From Spartobacteria bacterium (GTDB lineage: Bacteria; Verrucomicrobiota; Kiritimatiellia; CAIQIC01; Lenti-01): a stretch of 32,388 nucleotides of DNA. This document shows positions 23,701-32,388 of this stretch, one piece after another. The stretch spans positions 1-32,388 of the forward strand of contig RZYG01000008.1 in assembly GCA_009930415.1 (NCBI GenBank), read 5' to 3'. Position 1 is the first letter of the stretch, and every line of letters starts with the position of its first letter. The translations under genes and the position numbers were made by a program. Under the pieces are notes generated by a model that saw only the letters and a list, made by a program, of their open reading frames with translations, had not been told where the DNA came from and did no database searches.

Positions 23701-23944
23701 CCTGATCCGCGAAGAGCTGACCACGATCAAGGACAAGATTCCGATCCTCGGCGACATCCCGCTGCTGGGCTGGCTGTTCCGGTCGGAAGGGCAGTATAGC
23801 CAGAAGAAGAACCTGCTGATCTTCGTGACCGCCCGCCTGGTCGATCCCGCCGGCCGCCCGATCCACAGCGAGGGCAGCCTGGCGATGCCGGGCACCGGCA
23901 TCGAAACCGAGCCGGCGGATGCCGCCGCGCCGGTGACGATGTAG
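20744..23944 (+). CDS. PilQ/GspD-type secretin with long acidic disordered N-terminus (Amuc_1098-like)
   Basis: Starting at the ATG behind AAGGAGG, the 1066-residue protein has a Sec signal (MKWCMVAAMAVSFLCGGMAFA). An Ala/Glu/Pro-rich region (about 25-250) repeats an (A)ADPF motif about seven times. A TPR-like helical region (about 262-455) follows, then secretin N-domains (from VEFRQANINDVVNFLVEA, about 519; EVAGLKYRIEDSAVIITP, about 620). The secretin core ends with WDGQTVVMGGLIREE and KIPILGDIPLLGWLFRSE, the family signature. It forms the outer-membrane ring through which the pilus-like fibre or substrate passes. Standard PilQ is about 700 residues, so the N-terminal additions are extra. 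It is the last gene of the locus, in the PilQ position. The alternative start at 20663 lacks a ribosome-binding site. Confidence 0.93.
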   Translation: MKWCMVAAMAVSFLCGGMAFAQDDDFDLDALLGDVGTAAEAPAEAAAPAAEEAAAEAVAAVEPAAEEAVAEAAEVAEAAADPFSDFAAEEAAPAAEEAAADPFAGLEAEEAAPAAEEPVAEAAADPFAEEMAPAAEETAAVAEEAAADPFAEAAAEEAAPLAEESAADPFAELEAAPAAEEAVPAAEETAPAATDDLLGDLFAEEPAVEEAAAEADPFEEAAPVAEEGAGEALEADFTDLGGELDAAPAAKKAGKEAEKMDPAELKKIAKETARQEEIRRQAAEVDALKASDAGFAALSQGDYVAAEKSLADALNGLPDRPQNVPVRDQIAKGLAEVQYLRAYGMVKKNERLEEARKLVDAALKNDSGHRGAKALDKRLSKLEILAGKPKAPADQPATLEKAKSIEQMYDEAREWYMLKDYDRAKALFEQILIRDPYHKSAMRYIRKLEADKFKLASVEREARVQGMMTEVRRSWSPPIRAAIAMPEDAGQPGGVDSKPSSQRLQDKMKTIVIPAVEFRQANINDVVNFLVEASMAADPEKEGVNIILNLGQGGGGAAPAPGPAAAPVVDEWGFGGEDLGGGMAMVSAAPAGVRDITLNLRRISMLDAIKYITEVAGLKYRIEDSAVIITPIDAPTGNIITRMYPVQPSFIDVVVERQGPTAEERSGAEFTSMSDRVSVTKGDVKEFFEKTGVKFPVGASITYNSSISQLIVANTADNLETFERILQQLNVVPNQVEIEARFIEVDQGDLEELGLQWILNDNYEFATKNDGSGERLQVNANRNGVTQGNRFFNYNSGNLNIQPASMITQTANQTMLGGLLSASSVLTNPEVTVVLQALSQHGGTDLLSAPRVTTRSGVNAQIQVVKEIIYPTEFDVTQPTMNSDGNVTMSPVVTPGTFETRETGVILNVTPTVGPDGYTIDLVMAPEVAELVDWIQYGSQITVETGIIGAKQQNTYLFNMPQPIFTSRNVTTSIVIWDGQTVVMGGLIREELTTIKDKIPILGDIPLLGWLFRSEGQYSQKKNLLIFVTARLVDPAGRPIHSEGSLAMPGTGIETEPADAAAPVTM

Positions 23945-23959
23945 GCCGGATCGGACCAC

Positions 23960-23981
23960 GGGCGGGGCGCGAGCCCCGCCC
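23960..23981. terminator. GC hairpin after the secretin gene, possible terminator
   Basis: GGGCGGGGC (23960-23968) pairs perfectly with GCCCCGCCC (23973-23981) around GCGA, 15 nt after the secretin stop. The following GCACCGTTT is a poor T tract, so it may instead be a Rho-dependent end or a repeat; the stem resembles an arm of the element at 10870-11032. Confidence 0.45.
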
Positions 23982-24056
23982 GCACCGTTTGAAGGTGGCC
24001 GATTCGCCGGGTTCCGGGCGGTTCGGAACGTTTTCCGGGTCCTGCGGGTCTCGGAT

Positions 24057-24154
24057 CCCCCGACGAGGTCGTCGGGGGCTCCAAAGACGGGAATCGGCCA
24101 GCGGGTTGGAGCCGCACCGTCCGTCCGCCCGGGAAGGAACCCCGTGCCGGCCGG
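24057..24154. repeat. Palindromic dispersed repeat, copy 2 (intergenic)
   Basis: Bases 24057-24084 are the exact inverse of 6640-6667. Going outward, GACGGGAATCGG, TTGGAGCCGCA and CCCCGTGCCGGCCGG correspond to the modules flanking copy 1 in the same relative order but with longer spacers. It occupies much of the 274-bp gap between the secretin and exonuclease genes, in which I see no gene. Confidence 0.75.
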
Positions 24155-24218
24155 TTTGGCGGACACGTGAACGAACTGGGATCCATTCTGCGCATCAAAC
24201 CGTGAAATCCGGGAATCC

Positions 24219-25138
<920 letters not shown>

Positions 25139-25142
<4 letters not shown>

Positions 25143-27268
25143 CGACGAAAGTCTCCAGATGGATCGGGATCGCCCTCCAGCTCTTGCTGGTGGCGGGGTT
25201 GACGTTCCTGGCCGGCGCCACGCGCCGGCACGTGCTCGACGCCCAGCGGCAGTTGACGGCGGACGGTTCGATTCCCTTCACGCTGGAGAGCGCGCTGGCC
25301 TTCCGCCGCATCCAGCTGGTCTATCGCGACGGCGATTTGCCGAAGATCGACCAGGGGATCCAGTATCCGCACGGCGTCGTGACGCGCGAAACGGATACGC
25401 TGGGCGTCGAGCGGATCTATGCGCGCGTGGCCAAGCTCTGGCCCGGCACGCTCCCGCTGGCCGAAAAGATCCGCGGACTGCATCTGGCGTGGTTCTGCCT
25501 GGCGATTCCGGGGATGTTTTTCTGGGTCAAATGGATGGGCGGGGGCGCCGCGGGCGGGTTCTGGGCGGCGGCGTTCTACGCGGTGGCGATTTCGGCCGTG
25601 GCGCGCGCGACGGGCCAGGAGCTGTCGCACGAGAACAACGCGTTGCCGCTGCTGCTCGGCCATCTGGCGGCGGCGGCCTGGGCGCGCAACCGCGCCCAAC
25701 GCTTCCGCGCGAAAGCGGTCGCCGGCTGGATTTCCGCCGGCTTGGCGGCTCTGGCCTTGTGTGCCTGGGACATGGTCCAATTTTACTTGCTGCTGTTGCT
25801 GGGCTGGGAACTGGCCGTCGCGATCCGCGGCGAACTGTCCAAAGAAGATCTCTGGGCGCGCGCCGTGCCGTTGATGGCCGCGCTGGTGGCGGCGGGCCTG
25901 CGCAATCCGTATCTGCGGGCGCACGGGTTCCTGGTTGCGCCGACGCTGGCGCTGGGGTGGGGGATGCTGCTGGCGGGCGCGCCCGCCGCGCAGCGGCAGC
26001 GCGTCGCCACGCGGGTCGTGCTGGGCTTGCTGCCGCTCGCCGGGTGTCTGGCGCTGGCCCATTTCTATCTGCCGGCTTACGGCCATTTCGGATCGCTCCT
26101 CTGGGCCAAGCTGCGGTTTTTCAATGTCCGGCCCGAAAATCCCGCGCTCTTGACGTTCGAACAGCGGATCCTGTGGGCGCCGGCGCTCAATTCCACCTCG
26201 TGGGCCCTCCTCTGGGAGTGGTTTCCGTTCCTTTTGGTGTTGACGGCCGCCGCGGTTTGGGGTTTGATGCGCGGCACGGTTCGCAACCGCACCGAGTTCG
26301 CCGATTTTCCCCCTCTGCTTTTCTACCTGCTGGCGTCTCTGGCCGCTTTCATCCTGTTTTTCCGGTTCCACGTGTGGCTGGCGATCTTCGCCTGCGGAAT
26401 CGTCGGCCTGTGGGCCGGGCAGTGGAAGGCGAGCGGCGGCCGCTGGACCCGCGGGGCGCTCGCGGCCCTGCTGGTCTTCGGGTGGCTCGCGGAAGCGCGC
26501 CAGCCGTGGTTCGGGCCTTTCCGCTGGGAGGAATCGCCCGTGGAAACCCCCGGCGCGCCGAAGTGGGACGGTCCCCTGTACTGGGGCCGTCCGAACGTGT
26601 ACGCGGCGGAAACGGAAGCGTTGATGGACCATTTGCGGAATTTCGTCGCCCCGGAACCCGTGCTGGCGAATTTCGGGATCAGCGCCGGGATCGCGGCCTA
26701 CGGCGGCTGCCCCGTGGTGCTGCATCCGAAGTTCGAGTCGGCGGACATCCGCCTCCGGGTGCGGGAATACGGCGAGGCGCTGTTCACGGGCGGCGAAGCG
26801 GAGTTCCGCGACTGGATGGAGGCGCACGGCGCCACCGTCTACGTGCATTCGATGGGCGAGTTTTCGGAGATCCAGCCGGGCCTCCAGATGCGCTACATGG
26901 TGGATGCGCTGGACCCGGCGACGAACGCCGCGGCGCGGCTGTTCGAGCAGCGGCCCGAAGAGTTGAAGCACTTCGCGCCGCAGTTCGCCAACCGGAAGTA
27001 CCGCGTGTTCCGGCTGAAGCGCAGCCCCGTGGCCGCGCGCCTGGCGGAAGCGCTGGCCGAGCAGGCCCGCGCGGCCTTGGAAGCCGGCGAACTGGCGGCG
27101 GCGGAGACGAAAGGCGCCCATGCCTTGCGCATGGACGCCGACAACGAGGAGGCGCAGGCGATCCTGCGCCACGCGACGGCCCTGCGGGATGCGGGTTTCC
27201 GCGCGGAGGAAGACGAAGACTGGACCGGAGAAGCGTCGTCGCTGGCGCCGACCCGCCCCTGGCCCTGA
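25139..27268 (+). CDS. GT-C-like multispanning membrane protein (STT3/DPY19-like)
   Basis: The frame has no ATG or GTG near its beginning; TTG at 25139-25141 overlaps the exonuclease stop (TTGA) and gives 709 residues. It has an N-terminal helix, then a first loop with the acidic KIDQGIQYPHGVVTRETD, about ten further hydrophobic helices including ARATGQELSHENNALPLLLGHL, and a soluble C-terminal domain (from about 470). There, VLANFGISAGIAAYGGCPVVLHPKFES and DWMEAHGATVYVHSMGEFS resemble the C-terminal part of STT3/DPY19-like glycosyltransferases that use lipid-linked sugars. The last 80 residues are TPR-like helices. A role in protein or polysaccharide glycosylation is inferred. It lies between exonuclease and coaE, with coaE 2 nt downstream. 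Confidence 0.6.
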
Positions 27269-27270
27269 GA

Positions 27271-27876
27271 ATGAAAAAAGGATTTTGCGCAGCCTTGACC
27301 GGCGGAATCGCCTGCGGGAAAAGCACCGTGGCCGAATTCTGGCGGCAATGGGGCGCCGCGGTGCTGGACGCCGACCACGTGGCCCACGCGCTCATCGCCC
27401 CGGGCGGCGAGTGCGTGGAGGCCGTCGCGCGCGAGTTCGGCGACCGCGTGCGCGCCGTCCAGGGCGGCATCGACCGGCGGGCGCTCGGCGCGATCGTGTT
27501 CGCGGACACGAGCGCTTTGGAGCGCCTGAACCGGTTGCTGCATCCGGCCGTGATCCGCCGGATGCGCGCCTGGGCGGACGGTATCCGCCGCGCCGGCCAA
27601 GTCGGCGTGGCGGTGGTTCCGCTGCTGTACGAGGCCGGCATGGAAAAAGCCTGGGATGCCGTGGTCTGCGTGGCCGCCCGGGAAGAGACGATGCTGGCCC
27701 GGTTGGCCGCCCGCGGCCTATCGCCCGCCGCGGCGCGGGCGCGGATCGCCAGCCAATGGCCGGTGCGCGAAAAAATGGCGCGCGCCGACCGCGTGATCGA
27801 CAACGACGGCGACCGGACCGAACTGGAAAAACAGTGCCGGGCGATTTGGAACGATTTGTTTGAACAAGGAGAATGA
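27271..27876 (+). CDS. coaE: Dephospho-CoA kinase CoaE
   Basis: CoaE phosphorylates the ribose 3'-hydroxyl of dephospho-CoA, the last step of coenzyme A synthesis. The 201-residue protein shows [16 protein letters not shown] (P-loop, Lys17), the family's [49 protein letters not shown] and [10 protein letters not shown]. Length is normal. Its ATG lies 2 nt after the previous stop, with no clear ribosome-binding site, and its TGA ends one base before the rho start, so it is embedded in the exonuclease-to-rho transcript. Confidence 0.96.
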   Translation: MKKGFCAALTGGIACGKSTVAEFWRQWGAAVLDADHVAHALIAPGGECVEAVAREFGDRVRAVQGGIDRRALGAIVFADTSALERLNRLLHPAVIRRMRAWADGIRRAGQVGVAVVPLLYEAGMEKAWDAVVCVAAREETMLARLAARGLSPAAARARIASQWPVREKMARADRVIDNDGDRTELEKQCRAIWNDLFEQGE

Positions 27877-27877
27877 C

Positions 27878-29806
27878 ATGGCCCCGAACCCCAAGAACCC
27901 CCGCCAACCCCGCCCCCCCCGCAAGCCCAATTCCGGCGGCGGCGGCCGCTCCCGCGGCCGGCCCCGCAAGATTGCGGACGATGAGACGCCGAAGCGGTCG
28001 AACATGCCGCTGCCGGCTTCGCTGCTGGACACCACCATTTCCGACGGCGAAGAGTATCGTCCGGGCACGTATGGCGGTCCCGCCGCCGAAGAACCGCGCG
28101 GCGATGCGCCCGAGCGCGGCAACGAAGCCGTGCCGCCGCCGCGAGCCTTCGTGCCGCAGGAAAGCCGCGAAAGCGAACCGCCGCCGCCACGCCCGCCGCA
28201 ACAAGACCAAAACCAAGGCCCGGACCAAGGCTCAGACCCAGGCTCGGACCAAGGCCAGCCCCAGGGGCAGGGGCAGGGGCAGGGGCAAGGGCAGGGACAG
28301 GGACACAACGGCTATGCCGGGCACAACCGTCCGAACTATCCCCAGCACCAGGGGCAGGGCGGTGGCCGCCACGACCGCTATTTCGACCGCAACCGCGACC
28401 GTCGTCCCGGCGGCGGCGGACAACCCTTCCGCGACAACCGCCCGCCGCGCGTGCCGCTGACGCCTGAAGAACAGGCCGCGCGCGACGCCCAGCTCGCCGC
28501 GCAACGCGCCGCCGCCGAGGCCGCCGCCGCCGAACGCGCCAAGATGGCCCGCGTCCTCAAGCTCAACGAGCTCCAGCTGCTCACCGTGCCGCAGCTCAAG
28601 GAACTGGCCGACAGCTACCAGCTCGTCGATCTCGGCGCCCTCAAGAAGCACGAGCTGATCTTCGAGATCCTCAAGGCCAACGCCCGCTGCAACGGCACCA
28701 TGTTCGTCCGCGGCGTCCTCGAAATCCTCCCCGACAACTTCGGGTTCCTGCGCTCGCCCAACAACAACTACCTGCCGTGCCCGGACGACATCTACGTCTC
28801 GCCTTCGCAGGTCCGCCGCTTCGCGCTGCGCACCGGCGACATCGTGGACGGCGAAATCCGCTCGCCCAAGGACAAGGAGCGTTTCTTCGCGCTCCTGAAG
28901 GTCAACAGCATCAACGACGGTCCGCCCGAGGGCCAGCGCGGCATCATTCCCTTCGAAAACCTCACGCCGCTGTTCCCCGACAAGCGCCTCGTGCTCGAAA
29001 CCAAGAGCGCCAACAACGTCAACATGCGCGTCATGGACCTGCTGACGCCCATCGGCAAGGGCCAGCGCGGGCTGATCGTGGCCCCGCCGCGCACCGGCAA
29101 GACCGTCCTGATGCAGATGATGGCCAACAGCATCTCCGAGAACAATCCCGAGGTGAAGCTGATCATCCTGCTGATCGACGAACGTCCCGAGGAAGTCACC
29201 GACATGGAGCGCAACACGCAGGCCGAGGTCATCGCCTCCACCTTCGACGAGCCCCCGGAGCGCCACGTGCAGATCGCCGATCTCGTCATCGAGATGGCCA
29301 AGCGCCAGGTCGAAGCCGGCAAGCACGTCGTGATCCTGCTCGACTCCATCACGCGCCTGGCCCGGGCCTACAACACCCTCCAGCCGCACAGCGGCAAGAT
29401 CCTCTCCGGCGGCGTGGACGCCAACGCGCTGCACAAGCCCAAGCGCTTCTTCGGCGCCGCCCGCAACATCGAGAAGGGCGGCAGCCTCACCATCATCGCC
29501 ACCGCGCTGGTGGACACCGGCAGCCGCATGGACGAAGTGATCTTCGAGGAGTTCAAGGGCACCGGCAACATGGAGATCTGCCTGGACCGCTTTCTCGTGG
29601 ACAAGCGCATCTTCCCGGCCATCAACATCGAGAAGTCCGGCACCCGCAAGGAAGAGCTGCTGATGCATCCCGACGAGCTCAGCCGCGTCTGGATCCTGCG
29701 CAAGGCCCTCAACGGCGTGCCCGCCGTCGAAGCGATGGAACTGCTGATCGGCCGTCTGAAGAAAACGAAGACGAATCTTGAATTCCTGATGACCTTGCAG
29801 GGATAA
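27878..29806 (+). CDS. rho: Transcription termination factor Rho with long Q/G-rich N-terminal extension
   Basis: Rho is a hexameric RNA-dependent ATPase that ends transcription. The 642-residue protein exceeds E. coli Rho (419) by an extension of about 225 residues: basic ([12 protein letters not shown]), acidic/proline-rich, then a QG repeat (112-142) and an RGG-like region. The conserved part has the Rho N domain ([18 protein letters not shown]), the RNA-binding cold-shock fold ([16 protein letters not shown]), Walker [15 protein letters not shown], Walker [17 protein letters not shown] and the catalytic region [13 protein letters not shown]. The ATG after AAGGAG is chosen over a TTG 18 nt upstream. 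It starts one base after the coaE stop. Confidence 0.97.
   Translation: MAPNPKNPRQPRPPRKPNSGGGGRSRGRPRKIADDETPKRSNMPLPASLLDTTISDGEEYRPGTYGGPAAEEPRGDAPERGNEAVPPPRAFVPQESRESEPPPPRPPQQDQNQGPDQGSDPGSDQGQPQGQGQGQGQGQGQGHNGYAGHNRPNYPQHQGQGGGRHDRYFDRNRDRRPGGGGQPFRDNRPPRVPLTPEEQAARDAQLAAQRAAAEAAAAERAKMARVLKLNELQLLTVPQLKELADSYQLVDLGALKKHELIFEILKANARCNGTMFVRGVLEILPDNFGFLRSPNNNYLPCPDDIYVSPSQVRRFALRTGDIVDGEIRSPKDKERFFALLKVNSINDGPPEGQRGIIPFENLTPLFPDKRLVLETKSANNVNMRVMDLLTPIGKGQRGLIVAPPRTGKTVLMQMMANSISENNPEVKLIILLIDERPEEVTDMERNTQAEVIASTFDEPPERHVQIADLVIEMAKRQVEAGKHVVILLDSITRLARAYNTLQPHSGKILSGGVDANALHKPKRFFGAARNIEKGGSLTIIATALVDTGSRMDEVIFEEFKGTGNMEICLDRFLVDKRIFPAINIEKSGTRKEELLMHPDELSRVWILRKALNGVPAVEAMELLIGRLKKTKTNLEFLMTLQG
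28262..28303 (+). repeat. Hexanucleotide CAGGGG tandem repeat inside rho
   Basis: Seven consecutive 6-bp units (four CAGGGG, then CAAGGG and two CAGGGA) encode seven Gln-Gly pairs. Length changes by slippage would stay in frame and only lengthen or shorten the QG tract. Confidence 0.85.
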
Positions 29807-29813
29807 TGGCTCC

Positions 29814-31577
29814 ATGACCTCGCTGGGCATGCACGTTCCGATGGGCCGCGAGGCGCGCCAGCCCTGGGTGCGCGCCGCGCTCTTCGCGGCCGCGCTGGCG
29901 CTGTCCGCGCTGCTGCACGGCGCGCTGCTCGTCGGGCTGCCGCCGCTGCCCGCCTGGCGCCCGCCGGAGGCCGCCCTGCGGCGGCCGGTGCGCCCGCTCG
30001 TGCTGGCCGAGGTCCGCGCTGCGCCCGACCTGCCGGGTTTCGCCCAGCCGGAAAAATTCCGGCCGGAGAATCCCGAGGCCTTCGCCGACGTCGAGCCCCT
30101 GCAGAAAAACCTGCTCGAAGACCTGCGCGCGGAAGCCGAGGCGCTGGAATTCGTGCCGCCGGCGCCCGCCGAGGCCGCCGCGCCCTTGCCGGCGCCGCCT
30201 GCCGATCTGGCCGGCATGGATTTCCGCCAGGACATCCTCGAGATCGAGAACCAGGTCGTCGCCGCCGAGTTGGCGGCCCTGCCGCGCCGGCTGTCGCCGG
30301 CGCTCGACCGCGTGGCCGGCGCGCCGGACGTGACCTTGCCGGCCACGGCCGACGCCATCGCGGCGGCGGCCGCCGCCGCGGACGGCCGCGGCGACGGCTC
30401 CCTGCGGCCGCTGTCCGTCCTGTCCCAGGCCGTGCCGTCCGCCAAGGACATGATCGCCGCCGCCAACCAGGGCGAGCTCTCCGCCGCCGACCGCCTGCGC
30501 GAACAGGGGGCCATGCTCGACGAGGCCCCGGCCGACGTCACCGACGTCCAGCCCATCGAGCAGCTGCTGGCCGTCGAGGTTTCGACCTATCGCGCGGCGG
30601 ACGAAGAGGCCCTCTATTTCGAACTGGCGATCGCGCGCGCGGGGGTCGAGGCTTTGCCGGTGATTCCCAAGGACGTCCTGCTCGTTCAGGACTGCTCCGA
30701 AAGCATCACCCGCACCAAGTTGGACTACTTCAAGAACGGCCTGATCGACTATCTGCGCACGCTGACGACCGTGGACCGCGTCAATCTGATGCGTTACAGC
30801 GATTCGCCCACGCTGTGCTTCCCCGACTGGCAGCCGGTCACCGCCGACTCGCTGGAACAAGCCGCGGACTTCGTCGACGACATGCGCGCGCGCGGCCAAA
30901 CCGATCTGTTCGCGCCCCTCCAGCAAGTGCTCAAGCTGCCGCGCGCCGCCGGCCGGCCGATGGTCGTCGTGCTGCTGACCGACGGCCGTCCGACGATGGG
31001 CACGGTGGACAGCTCCGACATCATCGCGCGCTTCAGCAAGCTCAACGCCGGCGAAGTGTCCGTTTTCACGGTCGGGGCGGGGGACCGGGTGAACACGTTC
31101 TTGCTGGACCTGTTGGGCCACAACAACCGCGGCGGATCCTGGATCATGCCCCTGCGCGAGCAGATTCCCGACGCGGTCAAGCGCGCCGCCCGCGAACTGT
31201 CGCGGCCCGTGCTGGCGAACCTGGAATACCGGTTCTCCGGCGACTCCGCGGCCGAGGTGTATCCCGGCACGCTGACGCACCTCTTCCTCGACCGGCCGTT
31301 GCGGTTGGTGGGGCGCTGCCCGCTGGGCCAGCAGACGGCGGTTCTGCAGATCATCGGCGAATCGGGCGCGCAGAAACGCGACATGGTTTTCGCGCTCGAT
31401 TTGTCCGAGGCCGAAGACGGCGGCGAGGGCCTGCGCCGCGAGTGGGTGGCCCAGAAGATCTACAAGCTGATCAACGACCATCTCGCCAGCGGCCGTGCCG
31501 GGACCATCCAGCAAATCCGCGACCTGTCTATCCGGCACAACGTGCCCTTGCCCTACGGCGCCGACTTCCCGTTGTGA
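29814..31577 (+). CDS. von Willebrand factor A domain protein with TonB-like membrane anchor
   Basis: This 587-residue protein has one transmembrane helix (about 19-41) with the sequence [15 protein letters not shown]. Ser31, His35 and Leu42 have the spacing of the TonB anchor motif Ser-x3-His-x6-Leu. A Pro/Ala/Glu-rich periplasmic region runs to about 280. A VWA domain follows, with the metal-ion-dependent adhesion site DCSES (Asp293, Ser295, Ser297), GQTDL (Thr363) and VVLLTDGRP (Asp390). The C-terminal part ([21 protein letters not shown]...[10 protein letters not shown]...HNVPLPYG) resembles the region after VWA in inter-alpha-trypsin-inhibitor-like proteins. It starts 7 nt after rho and is probably co-transcribed. 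The function is unknown; a periplasmic adhesion or chaperone-like role is inferred. Confidence 0.75.
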   Translation: MTSLGMHVPMGREARQPWVRAALFAAALALSALLHGALLVGLPPLPAWRPPEAALRRPVRPLVLAEVRAAPDLPGFAQPEKFRPENPEAFADVEPLQKNLLEDLRAEAEALEFVPPAPAEAAAPLPAPPADLAGMDFRQDILEIENQVVAAELAALPRRLSPALDRVAGAPDVTLPATADAIAAAAAAADGRGDGSLRPLSVLSQAVPSAKDMIAAANQGELSAADRLREQGAMLDEAPADVTDVQPIEQLLAVEVSTYRAADEEALYFELAIARAGVEALPVIPKDVLLVQDCSESITRTKLDYFKNGLIDYLRTLTTVDRVNLMRYSDSPTLCFPDWQPVTADSLEQAADFVDDMRARGQTDLFAPLQQVLKLPRAAGRPMVVVLLTDGRPTMGTVDSSDIIARFSKLNAGEVSVFTVGAGDRVNTFLLDLLGHNNRGGSWIMPLREQIPDAVKRAARELSRPVLANLEYRFSGDSAAEVYPGTLTHLFLDRPLRLVGRCPLGQQTAVLQIIGESGAQKRDMVFALDLSEAEDGGEGLRREWVAQKIYKLINDHLASGRAGTIQQIRDLSIRHNVPLPYGADFPL

Positions 31578-31650
31578 TTCCCGATCAGCCGGTTCGCACC
31601 CCGGATCGTTCCAATTCCATCGCAACTCTTTCACCTGATTCGTGATGCTG

Positions 31651-31680
31651 AAACCAAACGTTTTATAAAACGTTTGGTTT
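31651..31680. terminator. Perfect 30-bp AT-rich palindrome, likely terminator
   Basis: AAACCAAACGTTTTATAAAA plus its continuation CGTTTGGTTT is a perfect palindrome with no spacer, 73 nt after the VWA gene stop. As RNA it forms a hairpin ending in GGTTTT, compatible with intrinsic termination on either strand, though the T tract is part of the stem and GCGGGC follows. Equally it could be a regulator operator or a dispersed repeat. The rest of the 239-bp gap holds a weaker dyad at about 31725-31776 (CCGGTG ... CACCGG) and no gene. Confidence 0.5.
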
Positions 31681-31778
31681 TGCGGGCGGGGTGGGCTGAA
31701 TCTGCCGCCGGAATTCCCATTCGCTTGCCCCGGTGCTGTCTGGAAGACCAACGGACACCGGCGAAACCGCGCAAGCGC

Positions 31779-31808
31779 TTGACCCGTGGCGCGCGCGAAA
31801 GGTAAAGT
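31779..31808 (+). promoter_or_regulatory. Candidate promoter giving a leaderless transcript
   Basis: TTGACC (31779-31784) and TAAAGT (31803-31808) are 18 bp apart. Only 8 nt separate the -10 box from the ATG at 31817, so the transcript would begin at about the start codon. No Shine-Dalgarno is visible. The geometry repeats that of the bamD-like gene at 5086. Confidence 0.5.
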
Positions 31809-31816
31809 GTCCACAC

Positions 31817-32388
31817 ATGGAAAAAAATGCTCCATTGGACCGCTTTACGGCGCTCGACGTGGCCGGCTCGGCCGTCGCCGAAGCCGGGCGCTTGCTGCTT
31901 GAACTCAGCCGCAAGCCCATCGAGGTCCTGTGCGAGCCCGGGCACGACATCAAGCTGCGGGCCGACCAGCTGGCCGAGGAGCGCATCTTGGCCGTGCTCA
32001 ATGAACGCCTGCGGTTGCCGGTTCTGACGGAGGAAAGCGGCGAGCACGGCGCGGTGACGGAAACGTCGCGCATGTGGATCGTGGATCCGCTGGACGGCAC
32101 GTTCAACTTCTCGCGCGGCATGCCGATGTGCTGTTCGTCCGTGGGCTTGTGGGAAAACGGGCGGCCGGTGCTGGGCGCGGTCTACAATTTCTTCAACGAC
32201 GAGCTGTTCGCGGGCATCGTGGGACAGGGCGCATGGCTCAACGGCAAGCCCATCGCGGTCTCGGGTGTGAAGACGGCGGCAAAGGCTTCGCTGGCGACGG
32301 GTTTTCCGCACCATCAGGATTACGACGCCGCCCCGCTGCGGGAGTTCGTCCGCCAGGTGCAGGACTTCAAGAAGATCCGCATGCTGGG
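31817..32388 (+). CDS. Inositol monophosphatase family protein (3' end beyond window)
   Basis: The frame is open from ATG 31817 to the window end and gives the first 190 residues of about 260. It shows the family's metal site in order: KLRADQLAEERIL (the K.D..AE segment), LTEESGEHG (metal-binding EE), WIVDPLDGTFNFSRGMPMCC (DPxDGTxxF signature) and AGIVGQGAWLNGKPIAVSG. These Mg-dependent enzymes remove phosphate from inositol phosphates, fructose-1,6-bisphosphate, NADP or PAP; which one cannot be fixed from this part. It appears to have its own promoter and a leaderless start. Confidence 0.92.
   Translation, partial: MEKNAPLDRFTALDVAGSAVAEAGRLLLELSRKPIEVLCEPGHDIKLRADQLAEERILAVLNERLRLPVLTEESGEHGAVTETSRMWIVDPLDGTFNFSRGMPMCCSSVGLWENGRPVLGAVYNFFNDELFAGIVGQGAWLNGKPIAVSGVKTAAKASLATGFPHHQDYDAAPLREFVRQVQDFKKIRML

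Noticed and set aside
27860-27877. An upstream TTG start for Rho (MNKEND...)
   Set aside because: The ATG at 27878 has AAGGAG at the right distance and the upstream codons lie inside the end of coaE.
28262-28303. A phase-variation (on/off) repeat in rho
   Set aside because: The unit is 6 bp, so gain or loss keeps the frame; it can vary length but not switch the gene off.

Overview
This GC-rich window looks chromosomal and comes from a Gram-negative member of the PVC superphylum, most likely Kiritimatiellota or Verrucomicrobiota. The evidence is a five-gene pilus-like locus whose closest described counterpart is Akkermansia Amuc_1102 to Amuc_1098, PVC-style pseudopilins starting [16 protein letters not shown], BamD- and LptE-like envelope factors, a FadL-type porin, and an exonuclease-coaE-rho order that recalls the chlamydial polA-coaE-rho order. 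I saw no phage, plasmid, insertion sequence, CRISPR, rRNA or tRNA. Assignments rest on motifs read by eye; no database was searched.

Layout. 1-1282: the 3' end of an unknown gene, a bidirectional terminator and two divergent pseudopilin-like genes. 1330-5086 (minus): a tightly packed operon bamD-like, lptE-like, hisF, hisI and a TPR protein, mixing outer-membrane assembly with histidine synthesis. 5195-5992 (plus): uppP. 6031-10753 (minus): an AllH/DUF2877 protein, a nitroreductase, a FadL-like porin, a secreted Thr/Asn/Val-repeat protein and a membrane sensor ending in a four-cysteine motif. 11061-14602 (minus): a DUF4112 protein, a GH20-like glycosidase, an MscS channel and a stand-alone receiver domain. 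14780-16051 (plus): glutamate dehydrogenase.

16210-23944 (plus) is the centrepiece: a promoter followed by Amuc_1102-like, PilM fused to PilN, a PilO-like (Amuc_1100-like) protein, a PilP-like (Amuc_1099-like) protein and a PilQ-like secretin (Amuc_1098-like). This is the classical pilMNOPQ order in a strongly diverged form. Two consecutive start/stop overlaps (ATGA, GTGA) join pilMN to the Amuc_1100-like gene and that to the Amuc_1099-like gene. It would span the envelope: actin-like cytoplasmic ATPase, inner-membrane N/O/P subunits, secretin. No assembly ATPase or major pilin is present in the window.

24219-32388 (plus): a 5'-3' exonuclease ending in a sliding-clamp motif, a GT-C-like membrane protein, coaE, a Rho factor with a long Q/G-rich extension, a von Willebrand A protein with a TonB-like anchor, and the start of an inositol-phosphatase family gene.

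Gene junctions carry several unrelated short repeat families: 9-bp GGGGACAGG units, 14-bp ATTCAGGAGTC-type units, a 28-bp palindromic core in two copies (one inside a coding frame), a MITE-like element with perfect 21-bp inverted ends, a triple TTTTACGTNNNACGTAAAA array at 31-32 bp spacing, and a perfect 30-bp palindrome.
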